The translations under genes were made by a program, and so were the position numbers. A stretch of DNA of 64,000 nucleotides from Cryptomeria japonica (taxonomy: Eukaryota; Streptophyta; Pinopsida; Cupressales; Cupressaceae). The stretch lies in contig NC_081405.1 in assembly GCF_030272615.1 (NCBI RefSeq), forward strand, positions 160,352,317 through 160,416,316. Reading direction: 5' to 3'. Positions 47,861 to 57,980 of the stretch are shown piece by piece. The notes beneath the pieces are model-generated. The model had not been told where the DNA came from, ran no database searches, and worked only from the letters and a program-made list of their open reading frames with translations. The stretch's first letter is position 1; every line of letters starts with the position of its first letter.

Positions 47861-49573
47861 ATGTACTAGTTCAACCGAAACACATAAATTCAGAAGAAGA
47901 TGATGATAATGAAGAAGCTGAACCTGAAGATAATGATCATGTTATTCCAAGATATGTGAGACTAAATCACAATCCTGAACAAATTATTGGGGATAAGGAT
48001 GTTGGAGTACTAACTAGAAGAAGAATCATAGAGAATTCTTACATGATCTCCACTATTGAACCAAGAACTACTAAGGAAGCATTTGGTGATGATCATTGGG
48101 TTAAAGCTATGGAGGAGGAATTGGATCAAATTGAGAAGAACAACACATGGACCCTAGTACCTCGACGAGTAAATAAAAATGTGATAGGTACTAAGTGGGT
48201 TTTTCAGGAACAAGTTGAATGAAGATGGTGTTGTAGTTCACAACAAAGCTAGGTTGGTTTGCAAAGGTTATGCACAAGAGGAAGGAGAAGACTATGGTGA
48301 GACTTTTGCACTAGTGGAAAGACTAGAAGGTGTTAGAACTTTACTTGCATTTGCATCGCACAAGAAATTCAAGGTATACTGGATGGATTTTAAGTCTGCA
48401 TTTTTGAATGGGATAGTAGAAGAAGAAGTATAAATTGAGCAGCCAGATGGTTATGCTCTGACTGATAAGAAAGACATGGTATGCAGATTGCATAAAGCTT
48501 TATATGGATTAAAGAAAGCACCAAGAGCATGGTATGAAAGACTTCATACACATCTGATGAAGATAGGCTTTTTGAGAGCCAGTGATGATAGTAACATATA
48601 TCTCAAATTTGAAGGAGATAATATACTAGTTAGTGAAGTATTTGTTGGTGATATCATATTTGGAGGTAATTATGACATGAGCAACAGTTTTGGAGATGAA
48701 ATGAAAAATGAGTTTGAAATGTCTTTAGTGGGAGAAATAATTTTTTCATAGGCTTGCAAATACAACAAATGAAGAATGGTATTTTTGTCACACAGTCTAA
48801 CTATGTGAAAGAGGTCTTGAAGACATTTGGCATGAGTGACTGTAAACCAGTTGGGACACCTATGGTTACAGGTTGTAAGTTGTCTAAGGAAGATGAGTCC
48901 AAATCTATTTGTGAGAAGGAATACAGGTCAATGATTGGAAAATTGCACTATGTTGTTCACAGCAAACCGGACATAGCTCATGCAGTTGGCATAGTTGCTA
49001 GATTCTAGAAGAATCCTAAGGAAACACATATGATGGCAACCAAAAGAATTTTTAGATACTTTAAAGGTACTATTGATTATGGGTTATGGTATCCATATGG
49101 AGGAAATTTTGACTTGAAGTTGTACACATATGCAGATTGGGCAGGAAATGTTGATGACCAGAAAAGCACATCCGGTGGAGCATTTTTTCTTGGAGGAAGA
49201 CTTGTTTCATGGAGTAGTAAGAAGCAGAGTTGTACTTCACAATCTACTGCTGAAGCTGAGTATGTTGTAATTTACATGAATTGTACACAGGCTATATGGA
49301 TGAGGCACATTTTGGAAGGTTTTAAGATAAAGATTTTGTGATAATACAAGTGCCATAAATATTTCCAAGAACCCTATTTTGCACGCACGAACCAAGCATA
49401 TTGAATTGAAGTATCATTTCGTGAGGGAAAAAGTAAAGAGTAAAGATGTGATCTTGGAGCATGTTTCTACCAAGGAACACCTTGCAGATATTTTTACTAA
49501 ACCTCTGCCTAAGACTACTTTTGAGTATCTTAGAAGCCAGTTAGGGGTTGTCACTCTTCATGAAGTCAGTTAA
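47861..49573 (+). pseudogene. Copia RT and RNase H remnants
   Basis: RT landmarks: WVKAMEEELDQIEKNNTW, then a one-base shift near 48,205, ARLVCKGYAQEEG, FKSAFLNG, LHKALYGLKKAPRAWYERL. The usual YVDD is FVGD (48,641-48,652), so a catalytic Asp is lost. RNase H has ADWAGNVDDQKSTSG and STAEAEYV, then a stop and a continuation with TKHIELKYHFVREKV and HLADIFTKPLP. Stops lie near 48,431, 48,750, 49,006 and 49,339. Confidence 0.92.
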
Positions 49574-49890
49574 GTATGATGTAGATTACATCAGTCCTAA
49601 AGCTACTTGCAAAATTTTACAGAAGGATTGGTGTAGAAGTGGATTTATTCCACAAGGGGAGAATCAAGTTGCAGATTGTTGATGATGCATAGTGAAATTT
49701 GACATTACATGTTTTACTTTCAATTTGGCATTGTTGCCAAAGGGAGAGAAGAATTATGTGATTATGGGAAAGAGAACCAGCAACAAGCTAAAGACATGGA
49801 GATCATGATGAATACTTGGTAATGTAAACTGGGATTCCTATTCAAAATCATGCAGCAATCAATGGTATTGATATTTGTATTGCCATCAAT
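49574..49890 (+). other. Copia 3' untranslated region
   Basis: No ORF. Contains purine-rich runs such as CCACAAGGGGAGA (about 49,651-49,663) and CCAAAGGGAGAGA (about 49,737-49,749), which resemble extra polypurine tracts. Confidence 0.7.
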
Positions 49891-49905
49891 GCCAAAGGGG
49901 GAGAT
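49891..49905 (+). promoter_or_regulatory. Copia polypurine tract
   Basis: CCAAAGGGGGAGAT-type tract directly before TGTTGG of the 3' LTR. Confidence 0.85.
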
Positions 49906-51268
49906 TGTTGGCATTTGCATGACTATTGCATTAATGATATGTTATGTTGTCATTGATGTCAATTAAACTGGTAATGATATTTTTGTAATATTGTTACTGT
50001 GACCGATAGGAAGAATTTGTGGACTGAACCGGTAACCGGTGTAAACCTTATCTATTGTTGTAACCGGTAAACACTACCTGTTGTTTTTGATAAACTCTAA
50101 CCGATTAAGTCTGGTGAATTGGTTATATTGGTTTATGACCTGATAATGAGTGGTAATGATTATGACACTTATGATTATAGTATGAATATAATTCCAAGAG
50201 ATTTTGGCGAGTTGTTGTAATGGTTTTTGTCTAGGGAATGAGAAAATGTATTGCATCTAATGCAAAGCGCGTGATGAGTTACTAAGTTCAATGAAGTGGT
50301 GATCAAGGAGCGATCAAGGTTTTCTTGATTGATGTGTAGAGATTGCTATGTAATCCAACGGTCATACTTGAATCGATTTGTTTGTAATCTCTATGAGAAT
50401 TAGGTTTTTGATGTGTTACCAACCTGATTGATTTGTTTATAAGGTCAATGAAGTTGTTTAGTTTAATGAGTTGGCAAAGAGATAGACAAAATTCAGTTGA
50501 GTGTGTGGTTGCCAAACCGGATGATGTATCTGCAATTTGAGTAAAGGCAGATAGCAACATGAAATGGATCTGATCAAGAAAGTGTAGTGTTATTCAGGAA
50601 GATCAACAAACTCCTGTTATTTTCTAACAATTACAGCAAAATTGAAATCCCCTAACCTGGTAAGCTCTAACAAGCTTGATGCTATTCAAATCCTCTAACA
50701 AGGTGGTCCATTAGATTGGATTTTTAAATCCTCTACCGAGGTTACTCCTTAGAGGGTATTGCTTCTAACAAGGCATTTGTAGTCAATCCCTTAACCGGGT
50801 GATTCCTAACAGGATCAGTTCTTAACATGACTTTTTGTAAAGCTTTAATAGGCTAGGCTCCTAACAGGGCGAACTTCAGAAGAGTTTAGATAGTTATCTT
50901 GTGAGTCTCATCCCACCGTGGTTTTTACCTATTTTGGTTTCCACGTCAAAAATATTTGTGTCAAGTGGTGAATGTTTTTGTGGTTATGTTTTCATGGTTG
51001 ATTTACTTAACTACTTAACTATTTTGATAAGTCATGATAACCAGAAGTATTGAGATATGAAGAAGTTGTTTACTGTTAATTTGTTGTGACAGTCAACCGG
51101 TTTATCCTATGAGTTTTTATCTTGACAGAGGTATTACATTATTATTCTAAGTTTACTTTGAGAGATTGATTTTTGAGATTGGTGAAGTTTGTATCAGTTT
51201 TTCTATCTACTGATTCACCCCCCCCTCTCAGTCGTTAACTGGATACTTATTCTTTCATCATACCATCA
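49906..51268 (+). repeat. Copia 3' LTR
   Basis: Starts TGTTGGCATTTGCATG and ends TCATCATACCATCA, a clear pair with the 5' LTR. Confidence 0.95.
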
Positions 51269-51273
51269 CACAT
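51269..51273. repeat. Target-site duplication CACAT (Copia), right
   Basis: Exact match to 36,119-36,123. Confidence 0.9.
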
Positions 51274-51650
51274 TTCGACGTCTGTGTTTAGAAGTCGCGT
51301 CTGCATTCGATATAATCATGTTTTTGGTTTTCAATTTTTGGCATCTTTTTTTTTAGGGTTTTTTCAATTTGACTTTGGCCTAAGCCCTTGCATTGGACTA
51401 ATGAAGTGATGTTGCTATTCTAAAAAAGAGGAAACATCGTATTGTCAAAGGCCCCCCTTTCACATTTAGATTTGGATTTCTAAAATTTACCTAACTAGGG
51501 TGCATACAGGTGGGGGTAATCTATCAAAACTAATAATCATTTGTTGCAAGGGTAATTTAGGTGTGTGTATTTGGATTTTTAGTCTAATTAGGGTCACATC
51601 TTTTTTATTCATTTGGGGTTAAAGAACTTGTTTGAAGTGTTTGATGCGCT
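51274..51650 (+). other. Leader of old element A, right part
   Basis: Continues the GACGTCTGTG-type leader broken by the Copia. No ORF. Confidence 0.45.
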
Positions 51651-52926
51651 TTGCACATTTTATGTTTATAACTCTAGAGTTGATTATGTAGTCACCTAAA
51701 TTAATTAAATTAATACTTAATTAATTTAAGCCTCTCCACATAATTAATTAATTTAATTGTGCTGGTAATTTTCTTCCTAAAATTAATTAAATCAAATTTA
51801 ATTAATTTTATCACTACAGTCCTATAATTAATTTATCAAAATTAATTATTCCCCATTCTTCTAAAGTCTTCTCAATCATTAATTCTTCTAAATTCCTCTT
51901 AGTTAATTAATTCTAATTAATTAACTTAAGTCATGTGATTCCTACAAATCACTTCTTCTAATTTTCACTTAGTCTCATTAATTCTTCTACAAGCATGATT
52001 TTTTTTTTATTTCTCAAATTTATATTCATCCACTCCTTATCTCTCCTCATGTCACATACTCCTAACTTTCCGACTTGCACTCTAATCCCTCATTAAGCCA
52101 TCTAATCAACCCCCTTAATCATTTGTACATCCCTAATCAACTTGATTAGGGATGGATCAACTTTGATCCTTTCAAGGAAATTCAAATTCTTTGAATCTCC
52201 CCATGCATCCTCTTCCCAAGGAATTTTTAATTCCTTTATCCATTTAGACTTCTCGCACATCCTCTTATTTTGGAATTTTTAATAACTCCTCCCTCCCCCC
52301 AAGGAATTTTATATTCATTTTCTCTTCCCAATGTACTTGGTAGATCTTCCCCATGAACCTTGAGAGGTGTGGAGATAAGAAATACTTTTATGACATATCT
52401 CTTGAATCCCACACCTTGTCCTCTCAATCCATGTGCTCCCTCTCAAATCGATCTCAACCCTTCATTTCAAAATAAATCTTGGCCCTCCATTTTGGCCTCC
52501 TCTAATCTATAAATTGGATTCTCCTCTCCTCACAAATAATCCACTTTTCGTACATTCTTATGTTGTCCATTTCATCCCTTGATCCACTTTCGTCATATTC
52601 TTATGTTGTCCATTTGAGGATGAAAATCCTCCATCATGCCCTCATAATGCCCAAATCATCCCACACGTAGTCATTATCATCTAATTCATCAATTTATCAA
52701 ACATTATCCAATCTTGTTGTGTAGTGGAGAGTAATCCAAATCCCATCTTGGAGCCAATCCAATCAAGTTTAGCATTTGGGCGCATTCCACTTCATCAAAG
52801 GCTCAATCAAAGGACAAGAGATCATCTTCATGAAGGTATAATGGTTTTTGGTATATTTGCTTGTGTTTTATGCTTATTTTAATTTATTCTAACCATTAAC
52901 CGTCTTGTGGATTTTCCCTTGGCTCA
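51650..52926 (+). mobile_element. Old LTR (element B), left boundary uncertain
   Basis: Rich in TTAATTAATT words (51,690-51,950), with a TATA-like CTATAAATT at 52,507-52,515. It ends CTCA at 52,926, followed by TTT and a TGG-starting primer site. Same architecture as element A. Confidence 0.5.
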
Positions 52927-52929
52927 TTT

Positions 52930-52947
52930 TGGCATGCCTGATGGGAC
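52930..52947 (+). promoter_or_regulatory. Putative primer-binding site (element B)
   Basis: TGGCATGCCTGATGGGAC, three bases after the LTR end. It differs from the 35,678 copy at only three positions, and both are followed by C(A/C)(C/T)GTCCCT-like sequence. Confidence 0.5.
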
Positions 52948-54694
52948 CCACGTCCCTATTTCTAACATTTTTGTGAGTTTTTAGTGTTTTTAGCTTGCAA
53001 TTTTTCACTTCAGAGCGTCGGTCTATACATTAGTTCGTTTGTCTCATTGGTTCAGCGCGTCCACCATCAAACAATGTGAGAGATTTGAAATTTAAATTTT
53101 CTGATTGCCATTTTGTAGGTTTTTGGTCAATCAGCGCATGCGCAAGCGAAACAGCGCCTACGTAGGCGTCAAAACACGTGTGCTTAGTGAAAAAAATCTT
53201 CCCCCCTAATTTTTTTTGAATTTTTCATTAAAAATTATGAATCACTTTCTGTTCAAGCAAATCAACACGTGCGCTTAGTGAAAAAAATAGTTTTTCGTAA
53301 AACAGGCATAACATTTTGCTCGGGTGTCACATTTTAAAAATTCAAAATGCATTGGAAATGGGACTCAGAGATATAAAATGGGTTGTCATTATATTTTGTA
53401 TATCATTTTTCAAAAAATATTTTAACATGTTCAAAGTCAACCCTTATTTTTGAACTTTAGATGTACATAATTTTAGCATATGAAATCATTTTTTATCAAA
53501 CTTTTTTTTTTAAATTACTTACAAAATCATAAGGAAATTGATTTTGAATTTTTTTTTGGGTTAATCATATTAATTTTGCAGCTCTGCTTTTTTTGAATGC
53601 CCAAGATCAATTATTATAAACTACTAATGATTGTTGCAGGACGTTTTGTCTAAGAAAGTCGTGCTTTTCTACTTAAGTAGATTTCTTTTTCATTTCTTAG
53701 TTTAGAAAACATATTTTTGGGGTTAAAAAGAACTTGTTTTATCTATCTTGTGCACTTGCACATGTGTAGGGTGGACCCACCGTTATGCTTAGTATCCTCT
53801 TCCCTCACCTTCATGGATCTTGGGTGTAAGAGAAAAGCGATTAACAACGCCCGTCTTTTTCTTTTTGTAGTGAGGGGTATTATTGATGGGGATTTGATCA
53901 CCTCACAAGGGTATCTCGAATTGGGACACATCAGGGATATCGACTCTCTCAGGGCGATCTCGAGTGGGTTTTTCGAGCTGCTATATAAATATACTGGTCA
54001 GGTGGCTGAAGTGCCGAGTGAATTCAATGTATCTAGGGGTATTCCCTACACCGATAAGCTTAGTTAGATCTTTAAGTGGCTTGCTTCGAGAATCTATTTT
54101 TGGATTGGTGGTCCCTCAAAATTACACTAAGAACCTTGTTTAGTAGCCCAAAATCCCACATTCATAAGGCAGGGGATGCAGATCATACCTCGAAGTTACC
54201 TCTCATGTACCCACTTAAGATGAGACAAGAATTCCCCATATAATAGATCCTTAGATCTTTGGGGTAAGAGAATCTGATATGCCTGAGAAGGGAGTGTGTT
54301 GTAAGGGGAAGCCAGTGCTACCAGAATCTCTATTTGTCTGCTTGTTTGAGGTATCTCTTGTGCAAGAGGCATATTGAATGGTTTCCATCTTCTAGCCTAA
54401 GTTGTATGTCTAATCCATGTCTTCATCTTGTACAAAACCAATGAAATTTTGTTTGGTCTAATCTAGGCCCCCTTCACTTCCACACTTGTCATAAAGCGTT
54501 GCCTTGGCCAATGTGCTTGTCATTGTTTGATTTATCTTGCCAAGAATAGATAACATCCAAAATATTCCCAAATTTGACTAAACCCTTCAATCTCCACTTT
54601 GTCACTACCAAACCTCTATTTCATCTCTATTTGAGCTAAATCCCTAATCTATTTTCATCCATCCAAATTATCATCAATCCCCAACCAATATGTC
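52948..54694 (+). other. Leader of old element B, left part
   Basis: A long leader as in some large Gypsy elements. A 116-codon ORF at 53,717-54,067 has no recognised family. The leader resumes after the nested element at 62,544, with the same CAATC/ATCCAA-rich composition on both sides of the insertion. Confidence 0.5.
54690..54694. repeat. Target-site duplication ATGTC, left
   Basis: ATGTC recurs at 62,539-62,543. Confidence 0.92.
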
Positions 54695-55966
54695 TGTAGC
54701 ATCCTAAAATTGTGACACTTGCAATTTCGACTACATTTTGGTCTTCACGATGGCGACGCAACACGCAACCTGAATGGAGACCCTGAAACCTGATTATGAC
54801 ACTGAAAACTGCATTTTCTTGCACCCTGGCCTGAACCTCCTTTGCACCCTGCTGTCCCGGGAGGTGGGACCAGAGTGCCCAGTGCTCTGGTCCTTCAAGA
54901 CCAAGGCGCCCAGCGCCCTGGTCCCCCAAGACCATGGCGCCCAGCGCCCTGGTCCCTGGGTCCTATTTTGGGCCCGGTCTCCTTTGGACTTTGGGTCTTT
55001 TTGTTTGCAATTTGGAAAATAAACTTTCCTGGTCGGCCTAAGGTCGGGAAAATCAGTCTATCAGCCCTAATTGACAAGTATATAAACTACATTTTCCTCT
55101 TTCATTCGATATGATGGAAAAGGCGTGGAAACTATACTCAAGCATTCAAGCATTCAAGCATTCCTTCAAGCAATTGATCATTTCAAGTCTCCATTCAAGG
55201 CTAAGTGTTGCATTCAAGACAAGGATTCAACCATTGAAGAGGAGATCACATACTACATGCTACATACAACATACTACTACAACAACAACATACAACATTT
55301 ATACCTTTGCACATAAGGATACAAACATCCTTAGAACAAGGTATTAGTACTTGTTTTACAGTCATTTACATTTACAACACTTGCTCATTTCTTGGTTGAT
55401 TCCAAAACCGGGGTTTGACCTAAAGGCAAACCCCTAATCCCTAACCCCCCAATCGTCTTCGCTTTTCTGTGTGTAGGTTGCAGGTATGCGGCTGAAATTG
55501 AAGATCTGGAATCCTTGTGCAAAAACGAATAGATCCCCCTTCGTTTCACGGATTTTTCGAAGGACCGTGGCGCCGGGCGCCATCGTCCCGACAACTTTTG
55601 CTCAAATTTGTAGGACAGTACCGTATCAACATTTCACTGCTAATTCCAGTTCCGCAGCTTCATCCTATATCCCTATCTCAGTTTATAAAGTGAATCTTTG
55701 TCACTTTCTATGCATTCCTAGCTTAATTCTTCTATGCACATTCTTTACAAAAGAGGGTAGCCTTGCTGTCTTAACCCTTGAAACTCATTTAGCATCCAAT
55801 CTTGCATTGCGTGGGATTGGATCTTGTGGGTTTCAACCCCTCTTTTGAATGTAAAGTCTCTCCCCTAAGTGAAAACCATCAACCCTAGAGTGAATCTCCC
55901 TTCTCTCTCCTCGGAGTTGGAAGAGGGGAGAGCAACTAGGGTTCGATCGCGATTTTCCGCTTTACA
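54695..55966 (+). repeat. 5' LTR of the Gag-only element
   Basis: Contains three GC-rich units of CCAGCGCCCTGGTCCC type (54,866-54,960), each able to fold, CATTCAAG repeats (55,139-55,220) and a block at 55,550-55,610 related to two leader repeats. Confidence 0.95.
55079..55087 (+). promoter_or_regulatory. LTR TATA box
   Basis: TATATAAAC, conserved in the 3' LTR at 61,651-61,659, downstream of the GC-rich units. Confidence 0.7.
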
Positions 55967-55969
55967 TTT

Positions 55970-55988
55970 TGGTGAACCCGACGTGAAC
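55970..55988 (+). promoter_or_regulatory. Putative primer-binding site
   Basis: TGGTGAACCCGACGTGAAC begins three bases after the LTR end. It starts with TGG as expected, but I could not assign the tRNA. Confidence 0.5.
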
Positions 55989-57131
55989 ATCCTTTCTGAT
56001 TATTCATGATTAGATTTGAAATTTGATTCTTTGATTACATTTCCATGTTTGATCTTTTGCAAAATTTTTAGAGGTGATTGCATAAAAACCCTAAATTTTC
56101 TTTTTAGTAATTAAGCTTGTGAAATGTCTAAATGTTAATGCTTGTTTCAGATCTGCCCTTCTATTACAAATTATCAATTCATATCTATGCTTTAATTTTG
56201 AAAATTAAGTGGTTAAGTGTTAAAACCCTCTTGATTCAACCTTTGTCCGACAATTTCACTGATCAAAACATCTCCAAATCAGCTGTAACTTTGGATTCCG
56301 CAATAAAATCACAATATCTTTCATCCCTGAAAATTTGGAAAAAAGTTGCGAGGACCGTGTGCACTCCGAGCGCCATCGTCCCCGACATTTTTTCCGAAAT
56401 TTCGGGAGCGAGATCTTACTGTATTTTCCTGCTAAAATCCAGAATTTTGGCTAATTTTATCAATTTTAACACCTTCAAAATTACAGTCAAAGTTGGTCTT
56501 GTGATTGCTTGGATTAACGCTTCTAATCATTCAAAAATCATTGAAACTGAAATTTTGTGTCAAAATTGTGTTCTTACTGTCCTAAATCTGAAAAATGTGT
56601 TTGCATTCATTCGAAATTTCAGTGCTTTATTCAAATTCTTGCAATTTGTGACTTTTGAAATTAAGTGCTTAATTACAACAACTTTAATTTCTGCTTTCAA
56701 AATTGAATTTTGCGTGAAATTGAGTCAACTTTTGAATTTCAAAACTTGCATTGCTTTTGGTATTCCCTCTAAAATCATAAAATTCAAAATTTCAGTTTCC
56801 CTCTCTTTTTCAAAATTCAAATTTTGCATTTTTCGACAATCTGGGTAGGGTTCAATTTTGAGATTGCAACTTTAATTTGGCCTATCTACAGATCGTAAAA
56901 TCACTCAATTTTTTCAGATTAGCTTTAAAATCATCATACCTTTCATCCCTGCAAATTTCGAAAAAAGTTGCAAGGACCGTGTTGCACTCCGAGCGCCACG
57001 GTCCCGAACATTTTTTCTGAAATTTCGAGAGACTGTCGTGATTGCATTTAACAACTTAAATCCAGAAGATTGGTTGATTTTACTGAAAATTGCTACCTCT
57101 AAAATCAAAACTTTCTCTCTCTCTCTAGTGC
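55989..57131 (+). other. Leader with two 90-bp direct repeats
   Basis: Copies at 56,318-56,408 and 56,940-57,030 share CTTTCATCCCTG, AAAAAAGTTGC, AGGACCGTG, GCACTCCGAGCGCCA and AAATTTCG. The GGACCGTG..GCGCCA..GTCCCGA core also occurs in each LTR. The 238-codon ORF at 56,132 runs through AT-rich leader and is probably not a gene. Confidence 0.7.
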
Positions 57132-57980
57132 ATGAGTTTTACAACAATAAGCCCTACTTACACTATTCCCGTTAGACGAAGCCTGAGAATTAAGTCTTTC
57201 CGAGGTTTAATTACCGAGGAGATGGAACCTAATTTGAATAGCCTTTTTAACGAGGACATGGGTAATTCCTCTAATCCTCCTAATGATGAAGAAGCTCTCC
57301 ATGAGGTTTCTGAAGAACAAATTTTGAAATTGGATAACCAATTTGATGATTTTCGACAATGGATGTCTCATGAATACCCCGATAGTCAAGCTCTTCCTTT
57401 AATTGAGGGTCTAAAACGTATGCTTCAAAGTGATAAGAATGGAATTGATATTTTGCGTGGTATTGCACACATTGTGGATTCGAATGTGAGGCCTATGAAG
57501 AGTTGTGCTGAAACCTTAGGTTATACACAACCTCTTACTCAAGACAATCATTCTATTCCTTTGACGACTCCTACTTTTACATCAAACATAATGACTACTT
57601 CAATACAGGACATTCCTCCTATGATCACTAATCATGGGGGCAATCCTTCCTCTTCAATCAACCCTCTTTCTTCATTAAATCCGACTTCTTCATTCATTCC
57701 TTCAATGAGTGTTCCTATTATATCACCACAAATGAACATGACACAAGGGGGCAATTCATTTAACCATTCCATTCCTCCTTGTAGTGTTCCTCTTGTCCAA
57801 TCATCTCCTATGATTAACTATCATAGTGTCCCACCACCTTACTCTCTACCTTCTTTCAATAACATAACACCTCCATCACAATCTAACACATCTAATATGA
57901 ACTCTTCGACTGAAGCGACCATTAACAATCTTGCACAAACTGTCTCTTCTTTACAGCAACAAATTGCCTCTATGAATTAA
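57132..57980 (+). CDS. Gag N-terminal segment (282 codons), ends at in-frame TAA
   Basis: Starts MSFTTISPTYTIPVRRSLRI after a CT-rich run. An acidic middle is followed by a Ser/Pro/Asn/Thr-rich linker (about residues 135-265) and a short NNLAQTVSSLQQQIA coiled-coil-like end. The frame is the same as the ORF starting 12 bases later. Only TAA at 57,978-57,980 separates them, so the ancestral product was probably one protein of about 1,140 residues. Whether the stop is decay (CAA to TAA) or read through cannot be told from one copy. Confidence 0.75.
   Translation: MSFTTISPTYTIPVRRSLRIKSFRGLITEEMEPNLNSLFNEDMGNSSNPPNDEEALHEVSEEQILKLDNQFDDFRQWMSHEYPDSQALPLIEGLKRMLQSDKNGIDILRGIAHIVDSNVRPMKSCAETLGYTQPLTQDNHSIPLTTPTFTSNIMTTSIQDIPPMITNHGGNPSSSINPLSSLNPTSSFIPSMSVPIISPQMNMTQGGNSFNHSIPPCSVPLVQSSPMINYHSVPPPYSLPSFNNITPPSQSNTSNMNSSTEATINNLAQTVSSLQQQIASMN

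Larger units (their letters stand above)
36124..51268 (+). mobile_element. Copia LTR retrotransposon, interrupted by a nested Gypsy
   Basis: LTRs of 1,355 and 1,363 bp, both TGTTGG...ATCA, flanked by CACAT. It has a tRNA-iMet-type primer site, gag, protease, integrase, RT, RNase H (Copia order) and a polypurine tract. A 7.9-kb Gypsy splits gag. About 13 substitutions and one indel are seen in the first 195 bases of the two LTRs. Stops, frameshifts and catalytic losses make it non-autonomous. Confidence 0.95.

Noticed and set aside
56132..56848. 238-codon ORF in the Gag-only element leader
   Set aside because: AT-rich, contains one of the leader repeats, no domain, ends before the real gag start.
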